The notes under the pieces are model-generated. The model had not been told where the DNA came from and ran no database searches. It saw only the letters and a program-made list of their open reading frames with translations. DNA of 28,297 bases from Candidatus Melainabacteria bacterium (GTDB lineage: Bacteria; Cyanobacteriota; Vampirovibrionia; Obscuribacterales; Obscuribacteraceae): positions 1 to 28,297 of the forward strand of contig PLXC01000180.1 of the NCBI GenBank assembly GCA_003151275.1. Reading direction: 5' to 3'. How positions within the stretch are numbered: position 1 is the stretch's first letter; the number at the start of each line of letters is the position of its first letter. Both the position numbers and the translations under genes were made by a program. This document shows positions 14,450 through 22,245 of the stretch, in pieces.

Positions 14450-16839
14450 CTGCTATCAGTGTGTTGGAGTTTGGATTTGGCGGCTGATTGGAGTGCAATG
14501 TCCAGAGCCTTGTCGGCAGAAGTTAGAGACGAATGATCTAACGCCTCGGAGGCATACTTGTAGGACTCTTTATACCGGCGCTGTTTGTAATAAGATCTGG
14601 CCAGATTGTACTGTGTGGTTGGCAGCCAGTATTTGACGTCTTCTCGACGGCAGTCCGAGTTGAAAATTTGTAGAGCATGCTCGAAATTATTGATTGCTGA
14701 TTGATCATCACCATTTTTGGTCTGTGCAAGACCAAGATAATAATGAGCAACTGCGATTTCTTTTGGGGAACGATGTGCATTCATAGTCAGCTGCAGCAGT
14801 TTTTGAGATTCAGTGAGCAGCCGATCATTGAGTTTTTCGTAACCTTCTAACTGTTCGCGGCATTGGGTCAATTGAACTTCGATGCTGCTTGACCCACCGC
14901 CAACCTTCTGTGATTCAAGATACTCCATCTCATCGCTAATTGTCGCCTTTTGGGCACTCGTATCCGCCGCATTCAAGACTTTGCGATAATCTTTTAGAGC
15001 GAGCCCGTTTTGTTTCAGATGAGCGTAGGCCCTGGCGCGAACCCTCAGAACGAATGATGTTGTGTTTCCGATATGGTCAGGGCTGAATTCTAATGCCTTG
15101 GATGCTGCGGTTATAGCGTCATCGTAATGTCCTTGCCTAATAAAACAATACGCAAGATAGCTATTTGCCCCAAACAAATATGAATTGTTAGTTCCATGAA
15201 GCTTCGGAAACACTTTCTCCATATCGTCACCCAATAGGGCAATTCCTTCAATTAAGTGTTTCTGGGCAGAAAGCAGTGCATCATTGAACACTTCTGCTTT
15301 TGCCAGGTCGATGAGGGCATAAGCAATGTCCCTGTTCTCCGCATTCTCTTGAGCTGATAGCTGTGAAGAGCGCCCAACCGACTTGTTCGGTCTCACTTCT
15401 TCTCCGAAGATACTTCGGCGGCCGGCGGCCGCTTGCTTGGTTAACGTCAGTACTTGCTCGGCTGCGTGTAAATAGCTACTGCCGTAATCATGTTCTTTGG
15501 CAAGTTTAACTTTTATGTTCTGCCACTTGTGCCGGAGATTCCTAATTGCTGCCTCTTCTTTGAAAGCTCCCAGAGCGGACACTGCCACTGGTTGGTTCGT
15601 GAGAGGCTTCGCTTGCTGGATTTGGGATTGTTTCGAGTCAAGCTGTAATAGCCGAGGCACTACATCTGGTGACAATCTGAGTAGAAATGAGCCACCGGCC
15701 ACAAAAGCAAAAACAAAAGCGCTGCAAATAACCATGGTTCGAACTTTGACGTTGCCAGATATTGCGCTCGACTTTAACAAAAAAGCCCGCAGGTGCGAAG
15801 CGATCGTCAGAGGTCGTCCAGCTTGCTCGGCTTGCAATATGGCCAAGTCTGCTTTGAGTTCCTCCGCGTTCTGATAACGCGCGTTCAGTTCTTTCTTCAT
15901 TGCTTTAGAGATGATCGCCTCCAGCAGTGGTGGCACATCCGGGCGATAGCTGCTGATCTTTGTCGGCTGATCTTGCAAGTGCATCGATATAGTCATCAAA
16001 ATATTTTCAGCCATAAATGGCGGACGACCAACCAAACACTCGTACATGACGCATCCAAGCGAGTAAAGGTCACTTTGAGGTCCTACTTTTCTTCCGACGC
16101 ATTGCTCAGGACTCATATAAAACGGGCTGCCAAAGATCTCGCCGGTCTCGGTCAGTGCACCACCTTGTTGCTCCTCCTCGATGAGCATCTTAGCCACTCC
16201 GAAATCAATGATATAGACATTCAAATTCTGATCAGCTTGCGATACCATGATGTTGCCAGGCTTCAAATCTCTGTGTACGATGCCTTGCCGGTGGGCATAT
16301 CCAAGCGCGTCACACAATCGTTCCAGTATATGAATAGCCTCGTCGTACTGGAGTTGGCGACGCTTTTCAATGTATTCGGCCAGACTCTCGCCTTCCACCA
16401 AGTCCATGATCAGGTATGTGTGATTGCTTTGTGATACACCATAATCCGTCACTGAGACAAGGGAAGGATGGTCCAGCCGGCTTGCTGCCTGGGCTTCGAC
16501 GTGGAACCGTTCGAACGCCTTAGGGTGAGTCGCCTTCATTGAATCAAAAAACTTAATGGCTACTCGTTTGCCCAGCCCTACATGCACGCCTTCGTATATG
16601 GTGCCCATGCCACCATGTCCGAGCAATCGTACGACTCGGTACTTGCCATCAAGCAGCTCGCCAGCCTGCAGTGTACTGGCACCATGGGGCTTTGGGGTTG
16701 ACTTCTGTGGCAGATCAACAGGAGGCTCTTTTTTACAATGACAGTAATTTTTTTGAAAAATCCAAGAAGTCATTGAACCAGCTGGTGGCATTTTGCAAAC
16801 AGGACAGAACACTTTTCGCTCAGTTTGCAGTTGATCCAT
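14437..16839 (-). CDS. Transmembrane Ser/Thr protein kinase with zinc ribbon and TPR ectodomain
   Basis: This is an 800-residue bacterial Hanks-type kinase. A small Cys cluster (CPVC at 12-15 and CHC at 33-35) may form a zinc ribbon. The kinase domain (about 67-340) has the P-loop LGHGGMGTIYEG, K96 in VAIKFF, E115 in helix C, HRDLKPGN with D191, DFG at 212-214 and the SPEQ activation-segment end. All catalytic residues are present. A single TM helix follows (367-386). The outer 400 residues contain several TPR-like repeats (for example DDAITAASKALEFSPD, AINNFEHALQIFN, KESYKYASEALDHSS). The ATG at 16839 places the Cys motif near the N-terminus; a GTG at 16911 would add 24 residues, and neither has a strong ribosome site. 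It probably senses an envelope or protein-interaction signal through the TPR part. It is a single gene with its own terminator. Confidence 0.92.
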   Translation of the reverse strand: MDQLQTERKVFCPVCKMPPAGSMTSWIFQKNYCHCKKEPPVDLPQKSTPKPHGASTLQAGELLDGKYRVVRLLGHGGMGTIYEGVHVGLGKRVAIKFFDSMKATHPKAFERFHVEAQAASRLDHPSLVSVTDYGVSQSNHTYLIMDLVEGESLAEYIEKRRQLQYDEAIHILERLCDALGYAHRQGIVHRDLKPGNIMVSQADQNLNVYIIDFGVAKMLIEEEQQGGALTETGEIFGSPFYMSPEQCVGRKVGPQSDLYSLGCVMYECLVGRPPFMAENILMTISMHLQDQPTKISSYRPDVPPLLEAIISKAMKKELNARYQNAEELKADLAILQAEQAGRPLTIASHLRAFLLKSSAISGNVKVRTMVICSAFVFAFVAGGSFLLRLSPDVVPRLLQLDSKQSQIQQAKPLTNQPVAVSALGAFKEEAAIRNLRHKWQNIKVKLAKEHDYGSSYLHAAEQVLTLTKQAAAGRRSIFGEEVRPNKSVGRSSQLSAQENAENRDIAYALIDLAKAEVFNDALLSAQKHLIEGIALLGDDMEKVFPKLHGTNNSYLFGANSYLAYCFIRQGHYDDAITAASKALEFSPDHIGNTTSFVLRVRARAYAHLKQNGLALKDYRKVLNAADTSAQKATISDEMEYLESQKVGGGSSSIEVQLTQCREQLEGYEKLNDRLLTESQKLLQLTMNAHRSPKEIAVAHYYLGLAQTKNGDDQSAINNFEHALQIFNSDCRREDVKYWLPTTQYNLARSYYKQRRYKESYKYASEALDHSSLTSADKALDIALQSAAKSKLQHTDSSRRR

Positions 16840-17060
16840 ATCGCACTCAGTGAAACGATTTGAACAGCTTAGACCCCGGTATATATACCCGTCTTCTGGC
16901 TTGGCTCCCACTGGGCATGAAGGATTCGATATTCGAACAGTTCCGTAAACGCTTCTTCCATAAGACTTTTGAGCTTAGCGCCACTTTTCGTTACCCTTGC
17001 CGCTTGGACGCCAGTTATAAACCTTGTCGGCAAATGTGGTTTTGATCGGTTTTGCCGTAC

Positions 17061-18317
17061 TCACGACGGCTTGTTTACGTCTGCCTGCAAGTCAGGACCC
17101 TTTGCTGATACCAAGCCCACGCTCTTCGGCATGAAAAAGCTGGCACCAATGCCCACCAGGAAGAACAAGGATAAAAGAGCACCAGCCCTGGCATACGAGC
17201 CGTCCAAAACTGCAATCAGCTTGCCTCCCAAAATTGCCGCCAGCCCAGCGAATACGCGCCCCATCTGGATACTGAAACCGAATGCAGTGGCACGCAAGCG
17301 TGTCTCGAACAGTTCTGGAACGTAGATAAACAGGTAAGTGTACGGCGCCATGACAAAGAATCCGACGATAAATGACCAAGCGATCAAACGGGCATCGAAT
17401 ACTGAAGTGATGAGAAACATGGTTACGCATGAGAGAAAAGATCCGGTAAAAGCCAACCTGAAGGCTAGCGGGCGCCCTAATTTTAGGATAACAGCACCGC
17501 CTGTAATGGCACCAGCAATGGCGCCGAGGTTTTGAGAAATGGCCGTGAAACTTCGCTCCCTGACTGCCTCTGTGCCCGTCAGTTGATTGACCCAGGCTGG
17601 AATCCAGGCAGTGATCGCAAAGTTCCCAATGCATACAGTAGAAGCGAGAAGAACGAGAACTGTAACTTTTCCTGCGTGTTGTCTGAATAGCTCTGGGAAG
17701 GTGAAGCGAAGAAATTCGCGTTCTGACTCCGTCAGTTCAGTTTGCGGTTTTTGGCGCAGCCGAATGCGCTCTCGCTGCACTGCAAGCACCTCCTCAGGCT
17801 CCTTCAGGCGCATCCTAATGTATATGGCCAGCAAGGCCGGCACAGTGCCTACCAGGTAAAGAAGGCGCCAGCCCATGTGGCCAATGAGCAAGTTAATTCC
17901 CGCCAGCAAAAGAAAACCACACGAAAATGCCGACTGTAAGATGCCGGTAGCGTGCAGGCGCGCCTTTCCACGCCAATATTCGGAAAGCATGACGCCGCCT
18001 ATGCTGATTTCTCCGCCGATGCCGCAACCAACAAGAAATCGATAGAGGGCGAGTTCCTGCCAATTGTGACTTAGGGAGCACATACCAGTCGCCACTGCAT
18101 ATAGTATCACTGTGATGATCAGAGTTTTTGTGCGTCCGATGTAATCCGCCAGAGTTCCAAAAAAGATCGCCCCTGCCGTCCAACCGAACATGAATATTGC
18201 CATCACCAGGGCACCAACTTCAGCAATCGATCGATGAGATGTGGTGTGCAACAACTCCGACAGGCACGGATAAAGCGTCAAAACGTAAATAGAGGCATCC
18301 AGACCATCGAAGAGCAT
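17061..18317 (-). CDS. MFS transporter, metabolite:H+ symporter type
   Basis: This is an MFS importer-type protein. The listed frame from ATG 18317 gives 418 residues, but that ATG falls inside TM1. Upstream in-frame sequence encodes SRWHVLLATWLG, the normal beginning of TM1 in this family, and a GGAG ribosome site lies seven bases before an ATA codon at 18383-18381, so the real protein is probably 440 residues. Motif A after TM2 is GTLADYIGRTKTL, and GCGIGGEISIGGVMLSEYW marks TM4-5, as in aromatic-acid and sugar-type symporters (MHS/AAHS-like). A cytosolic charged loop (about 165-210) separates the halves. The substrate is unknown. It lies between the kinase and BtpA genes, on the same strand as both. 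Confidence 0.87.
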   Translation of the reverse strand: MLFDGLDASIYVLTLYPCLSELLHTTSHRSIAEVGALVMAIFMFGWTAGAIFFGTLADYIGRTKTLIITVILYAVATGMCSLSHNWQELALYRFLVGCGIGGEISIGGVMLSEYWRGKARLHATGILQSAFSCGFLLLAGINLLIGHMGWRLLYLVGTVPALLAIYIRMRLKEPEEVLAVQRERIRLRQKPQTELTESEREFLRFTFPELFRQHAGKVTVLVLLASTVCIGNFAITAWIPAWVNQLTGTEAVRERSFTAISQNLGAIAGAITGGAVILKLGRPLAFRLAFTGSFLSCVTMFLITSVFDARLIAWSFIVGFFVMAPYTYLFIYVPELFETRLRATAFGFSIQMGRVFAGLAAILGGKLIAVLDGSYARAGALLSLFFLVGIGASFFMPKSVGLVSAKGPDLQADVNKPS

Positions 18318-18764
18318 ACCAAGCCAGGTGGCGAGGAGGACATGCCAGCGCGAATCAACTGCTTGAGGGGATGGGTTACTTATTTGCCAACTCCAATCAC
18401 TAGGGCCCGCTCGCTGCTCTGTACGCCGAAAAGTGGGGGCACAAACTCACAAGTATAGTGGCCAATCACCTGGCGCGTCATTACACGTCACTCCTCATAT
18501 CCACGATGAACTTAATAAGCCAGTGGTAGATTCTCCGACTCTGTTGCAAAAACTAATAAATGGACGGTTTTGAGTTTTGGCAATGGCTCCACAGCGCCAT
18601 TTCCATTTGAGAGATTTTGAGCAAAAATTGATTCTTGCAACAGAGCCGATAAGGTTGCCGTCAAATTCGGCCATGGCTCCGAAAATGAAAGACCAGTTTG
18701 CCACCGCTGCCGCCAATAGGGTTAGTGCCATTTTTCGGATTGAGATCTACTTTTTGAACTCGGA
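18318..18764. other. Intergenic region between BtpA and MFS genes
   Basis: It holds the probable 5' extension of the MFS gene (18318-18383) and its GGAG site (18391-18394). It also holds the miniature IS6-end-like element at 18537-18647. From 18650 to 18764 nothing recognisable is seen except a second copy of the word ATGGCTCC. Confidence 0.55.
18537..18647. mobile_element. Miniature element with IS6-family-like ends
   Basis: CTCTGTTGCAA (18539-18549) and TTGCAACAGAG (18635-18645) are perfect 11-bp terminal inverted repeats. With the outer bases the ends read GACTCTGTTGCAA and GGCTCTGTTGCAA. The CTGTTGCAA core matches the well-known ends of IS6/IS26-type elements. The interior is only about 85 bp and encodes no transposase; a plus-strand frame starting at an ATG near 18581 gives PQRHFHLRDFEQKLIL, faintly like an IS6 transposase N-terminus. 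No 8-bp target duplication is visible. It is best read as a deleted, non-autonomous remnant. Confidence 0.5.
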
Positions 18765-19583
18765 CTATGCAAGGTTGGCGTCAAGCTTTCTGACAGAGTT
18801 GACCAAGGTGCGGACGCGTTCGACGTCGACTGGGTTCTCCAGAATTCCTTGACGTTTTAGACTGCTGGCGACAATTACTCCATCAGCTATGGACAAGAGC
18901 TTGGCTGCATTTTCATTATTGGTGCCGCTACCGATCAGGATTGGTGTATCCGGCAAAGCTTGGCGTACTTTTTCGAGATCAGTCATATCAGGGGCTGAAC
19001 CGGTTCCCGTGCCACTAACTATGATGGCATCGGCAAGTCCTCTAGCAACCGTATCTTTCGCCATTAGTTTAATATCTGCAAAAGGAGAGAGTGGCGAAGC
19101 ATGCTTGACCATCACGTCTGCGAAGATTTTGACGTTTTTGTGCGCCAACAACTGACGTCTGTAGAGGTGGAGTTCATGCGCTTCTCCCTCTATGATTCCC
19201 TGATCGGTGAGCATTGCTCCAGTGAGAATATTGATGCGAATGAATTGAGCGCCGCATGCAGCAGCGATCGCCAGCGCACTGAAACCGTCATTGCGCAAGA
19301 CATTGACACCGATTGGCAGATCGCAAATGGCGCTGATACGTTTGATCGCCAGGGCCATGGCGCAAGCGGTGGCTGTATCGGCGCGATTCTTGACGAAGGG
19401 CGCATCGAAGAAATTCTCAACGATGATGCCGTTGACGCCACCGCTTGCAAGGGCTGCGGCTTCTTGCTCGGCTCGAAGGCAGACCGGCTCCATGTGCCCG
19501 TCCCACCTCGCCGATCCTGGTAAGGGAAGCAAGTGGATGACGCCGATGACCGGTTTTTTAGTGGAGAATAATTCTTCGAGCAC
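18765..19583 (-). CDS. btpA: BtpA family (TIM-barrel) protein
   Basis: This is a 272-residue single-domain protein. Signatures include VIGVIHLLPLPGSARWDG at the N-terminus, GVNGIIVENFFDAPF, LPIGVNVLRND, FIRINILTGAMLTDQGIIEG, ADVMVKHASPL, ADAIIVSGTGTG and ILIGSGTNNENAA, which ends with a phosphate-binding-like loop. In cyanobacteria BtpA is needed for stable photosystem I. The wider family occurs in archaea and heterotrophic bacteria, where its biochemical role is unclear. The start is GTG, with GAGGG five bases upstream. No photosynthesis gene is present in this window. The same-strand MFS gene lies about 380 bp downstream. Confidence 0.92.
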   Translation of the reverse strand: MLEELFSTKKPVIGVIHLLPLPGSARWDGHMEPVCLRAEQEAAALASGGVNGIIVENFFDAPFVKNRADTATACAMALAIKRISAICDLPIGVNVLRNDGFSALAIAAACGAQFIRINILTGAMLTDQGIIEGEAHELHLYRRQLLAHKNVKIFADVMVKHASPLSPFADIKLMAKDTVARGLADAIIVSGTGTGSAPDMTDLEKVRQALPDTPILIGSGTNNENAAKLLSIADGVIVASSLKRQGILENPVDVERVRTLVNSVRKLDANLA

Positions 19584-20211
19584 TGTGTCCCTCGGATAGC
19601 TAAATTAGCCCTTACCATAGCAGGCTACCAGCAATGCTTGACATGCCCGCTTCACAAACCTCGCTATCTGTACTCGTAGCACCACCGGTAATGTCAAGTG
19701 ATGGGTCGGGTTCGCTACCCGTTAACTCTCGATCGGTCCGACCTCCCAGGCGCGGTGCCGGTGCCTTTCTGCCTTTCTGCGTAAGTAGTGGTTTTAATAT
19801 TTTTAGTCATGATCACTAAACCTGGTGAAACTACTTTAAACTTTTGACTATTTGCTTATTGATCTAACTACATATTTTTCTTAGGTTTGTGCTTAACCCT
19901 TCTTTTTTCCATCGCTGCCTTCAGGTTCCATTTCAAGCTATTTTGCGTAACCAACAGAATCTCTGCTTCGCGCCACGATGGAGAAACTCGGCATCCTGCG
20001 CTCCGAGCGTTCCGCCAAGAAATAAGTTTTTACAACGGATTCGCTCTGGCTGGTGCAGGCTAAATTTTGGACAGGCAACGCCGTTCAATTCCTACTCTTG
20101 CCATTGCGAACCTGTAAGACACCAAGTCGCGCTCCGCACATCCGTGCTGAGACAACAATTCGTTTCATGGTACCGAATTTGGTGCCACGAGCGATGAAAG
20201 GAGACTTAGTC
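19584..20211. other. Gene-poor region upstream of BtpA
   Basis: No supported gene is seen; open frames here are short and have no ribosome site. A possible structured element lies at 19783-19836: AAGTAGT pairs with ACTACTT, and inside it GGTTT/AAACC and TTAGT/ACTAA compete. Positions 19795-19915 are AT-rich with T runs. The first 200 bp must carry the BtpA promoter, but no good hexamer pair was found. Confidence 0.5.
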
Positions 20212-20395
20212 ATGAACAAGACGACACTGTTCCTCCCGGTCGCATGGACAAGCTGCCTGGTGCTTCGAGAATCGCGCTGAGGCTTTCGCTCGCGGCTGCA
20301 ATTCGGCCGAGTCGGGTCTTGCCGGTTACCAGAAGCGGGACGATGCGATCGCAGCAGGTGTTGCAGCTCCTGTTAAAACGCGCAAGCGTATTTAG
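20212..20395 (+). pseudogene. Possible small gene broken by a frameshift
   Basis: AAAGGAG with good spacing precedes ATG 20212, which opens a frame of only 22 codons (NKTTLFLPVAWTS...) ending at 20280. The +1-shifted frame continues from about 20260 to a TAG at 20395 with protein-like content (CFENRAEAFARG, AESGLAGYQKRDDAIAAGV, then a basic end). A terminator-like hairpin follows 17 bases later. Ribosome site, codon-like second half and hairpin suggest a protein of about 60 residues disrupted by one base, either a real mutation or a sequence error. No family is recognised. Confidence 0.35.
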
Positions 20396-20412
20396 CTGGT
20401 AAACAAGACATG

Positions 20413-20440
20413 CGTCGAGGGGAGAACCTTCTCCTCGACG
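20413..20440 (+). terminator. Strong hairpin after the small broken frame
   Basis: CGTCGA-GG-GGAGAA pairs with TTCTCC-TCGACG, giving a 12-bp stem with a GG bulge and a 2-base turn. A T-rich run is lacking (only CTCTTTGTG follows), so termination strength is uncertain. Confidence 0.5.
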
Positions 20441-20710
20441 ACGTGCTCTTTGTGTACGAATAGAAAATTGCAATTGACCAGTTGCTCATGCGGTTCAGCA
20501 TTTGTATTCAGACCGGACTTGCTCCCATTACATTTAATTCCATCACTTTATTTAAGGGGTGGTATAACTATAAAATTTAGTATCACAATAGAGCGCAGAG
20601 CGCATGGTAAATCGTCAGTTAACCGGCGTCTAGTGAAGTGAATCTTTATAGCGTATGAGCGCAAGGAGAAAGGAAAGGATTGAGCGGGAAGCAAGCAAGT
20701 CAGATCTAGT

Positions 20711-20908
20711 TCAGCCGACGACCCGAGCCGGGTTGTCACCGTCAATGATGTCGACAGCACCTTTTGTACCTGAAAGATTTTGCATTTCAGCAACGGCGCC
20801 GTTAAAACCAGAGTTTTTATCGCCCATCATTGTTCTCATAAAATTTCCTAACATGCCTGTACCGACTTTTTGAACGGCCTCAAAATTGCCTTCGGCTTTG
20901 TCTGACAT
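20711..20908 (-). CDS. Small protein of unknown function (65 residues)
   Basis: From ATG 20908 the product is a 65-residue soluble, Met- and Gly-rich protein (GTGMLGNFMRTMMGDKNSG, then VAEMQNLSGTKGAVDIIDGD). A helix with exposed Met and Phe residues in the middle could mediate binding. No family is recognised. AGG seven bases upstream is an acceptable ribosome site; a TTG at 20914 would add two residues. A well-matched sigma70-type promoter lies directly upstream (20942-20970), giving a leader of roughly 30 bases, so this is likely an expressed single gene despite its size. Confidence 0.6.
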   Translation of the reverse strand: MSDKAEGNFEAVQKVGTGMLGNFMRTMMGDKNSGFNGAVAEMQNLSGTKGAVDIIDGDNPARVVG

Positions 20909-20941
20909 ATTCAAACCTGTAAATGAGAATGGAGCAAGCTA

Positions 20942-20970
20942 ACTATGCTGTATTTCCGCCCGGTTGTCAA
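20942..20970 (-). promoter_or_regulatory. Sigma70-type promoter of the 65-residue gene
   Basis: On the minus strand a perfect TTGACA (20965-20970) is followed by a 17-base spacer and CATAGT (20942-20947, four of six matches to TATAAT). Transcription would begin near 20935, about 27 bases before the ATG. Confidence 0.65.
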
Positions 20971-21069
20971 GGAAAGTCCTGCTTCGCCAAGCTAAATTGT
21001 TAGCAGCAAAGACCGTCAGGATCCTAATCGGCGATAAACTAGCAGATCAGCTCTCACCGGGAGATTGCC

Positions 21070-21702
21070 ATGCCATTGTTTGTCCAGATTGTTCTTGTGT
21101 TTCTCGCGATTGGCTCGAGCCTTACCATATCAGCTTCTGCACAGAATTCTCCCGACATTTCGAAAATCAACAAGTGGTTCGATTCGCAGAAAGGAAGATC
21201 GTACGAAATCCAGAAGCCGGGCGCTCAGCAGCAAACTCCCGCAAAATTGCAGACTCCTGGAGCAATTCAAACGCCAGGTGCGATCCAAATTCCGCGTGGA
21301 ATTAAGGCAATCAAGCAGTCGGACACGACTAACTGTGAACATCGGTACGTGGTTGGTGCGGATGCACTCGTTGACTTCGACAAAGCCTTTCTCAATCCGC
21401 GCGCCGAAGTGACATTGAAGGCCCTAGGACCTTTGCTGGCGAAGGAGGGCAAGCACTTGATCACCGTCGAAGGTCACACTGACTCGATTGGTTCGGCTGA
21501 GTACAATCAAGACTTGAGTGAACGACGCGCAAATGCCGTTCAATACTGGCTGGTTGACCATAAGTTCGTTGGTGCTGCCACCGTCACTGGTTACGGAAAG
21601 AGTCGACCTATTGCGCCAAATACAAAAAAAGACGGCAGTGATAATCCTCCTGGTCGGCAGTTAAACAGGCGAGTTGAAGTTGTTGTTGATCGCTGCAAGT
21701 AG
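21070..21702 (+). CDS. OmpA-family peptidoglycan-binding envelope protein
   Basis: This is a 210-residue exported protein. A signal peptide (1-24, cleavage near ASAQ) is followed by a Pro/Gln-rich linker with a short repeat (QTPGAIQTPGAIQIP, about 61-75) and an OmpA C-terminal domain (about 97-207). Key elements are VDFDKAFLNP, ITVEGHTDSIGS, NQDLSERRANAV and GYGKSRPIAPN, ending in LNRRVEVVV. By comparison with OmpA, D138 and R153 should contact the diaminopimelate of peptidoglycan. There is no beta-barrel, so it is a periplasmic or anchored linker protein. GGGAG precedes the ATG. It is a single gene. Confidence 0.9.
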   Translation: MPLFVQIVLVFLAIGSSLTISASAQNSPDISKINKWFDSQKGRSYEIQKPGAQQQTPAKLQTPGAIQTPGAIQIPRGIKAIKQSDTTNCEHRYVVGADALVDFDKAFLNPRAEVTLKALGPLLAKEGKHLITVEGHTDSIGSAEYNQDLSERRANAVQYWLVDHKFVGAATVTGYGKSRPIAPNTKKDGSDNPPGRQLNRRVEVVVDRCK

Positions 21703-21791
21703 GCCAGTGCTAGTTTGTAGTAACGAAACTGATTCTTCTTCCTTACATCCTGCCCTTAAAGACCGAGGCTTCACGGAGCATCTGGTAATTC

Positions 21792-21820
21792 TTGTTGTAA
21801 TGGACCCTGCGTGATATATA
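21792..21820 (+). promoter_or_regulatory. Candidate promoter of the 21855 gene
   Basis: TTGTTG (21792-21797), a 17-base spacer and TATATA (21815-21820) lie about 35 bases before the ATG. The -35 match is only partial. Confidence 0.35.
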
Positions 21821-21854
21821 AATGACTTGCACAGGATTTGAAAAGGCGGTCAGA

Positions 21855-22181
21855 ATGTTCAAAAGATATAGTTACATTGTTGCTGGTTCAGCTTTGTTGG
21901 CGCTCACCACTTCGCTGGCAGCCACTGCATTCACCATAGACGAGCAGCAAAAGGCTGTTCTGAGCCAACTTGCCGTTGCTCGGCAAGCAAAGCAGATCAC
22001 TGCTAAGCAAGCCGGTGAGTTGGACAAGGCGATGAAAGACTTCAGCAAACTCAAGCGCCGTCTCAAGGAAGCGCATAGCGATGTGCTCACGATTGAAGAT
22101 GATGCGGAGTTGAATAAGGCGTTGAACGAAGTGACTCAGAAATTCGAAGTGATGACCAAGAACATTAAACCACGGGACTAA
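21855..22181 (+). CDS. Small exported helical protein, unknown function
   Basis: This is a 108-residue protein with a signal peptide (MFKRYSYIVAGSALLALTTS, cleavage near ATAF) and a mature part of about 85 residues predicted to be two long amphipathic helices: VLSQLAVARQAKQITAKQAG and LNKALNEVTQKFEVMTKNI, linked by a Lys/Asp-rich middle. It looks like a periplasmic coiled-coil protein. No family is recognised. The ATG at 21855 with an AAGGCGG-type ribosome site is preferred to an ATG at 21822, which would add 11 residues before the signal. It follows the OmpA gene in the same direction, 152 bp away, so a shared envelope role is possible. Confidence 0.7.
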   Translation: MFKRYSYIVAGSALLALTTSLAATAFTIDEQQKAVLSQLAVARQAKQITAKQAGELDKAMKDFSKLKRRLKEAHSDVLTIEDDAELNKALNEVTQKFEVMTKNIKPRD

Positions 22182-22202
22182 TTTGTTAGATTCGGCTGGG
22201 CG

Positions 22203-22228
22203 CACAGACGATTCCAGAACCATCTGTG
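22203..22228. terminator. Hairpin between convergent genes
   Basis: CACAGA (22203-22208) and TCTGTG (22223-22228) pair, with extra pairing outside. There is no T-run, so it is only a weak bidirectional terminator candidate between stops at 22181 and 22246. Confidence 0.3.
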
Positions 22229-22245
22229 GTGCAAATCCATAGAGC

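Noticed and set aside
15793..16434. 213-codon open frame antisense to the kinase
   Set aside because: It overlaps the catalytic kinase domain on the other strand; its low-similarity sequence shows no domain or start signal.
19978..20025. 15-codon frame (EKLGILRSERSAKK)
   Set aside because: Composition is protein-like, but it is too short, with no ribosome site and no context.
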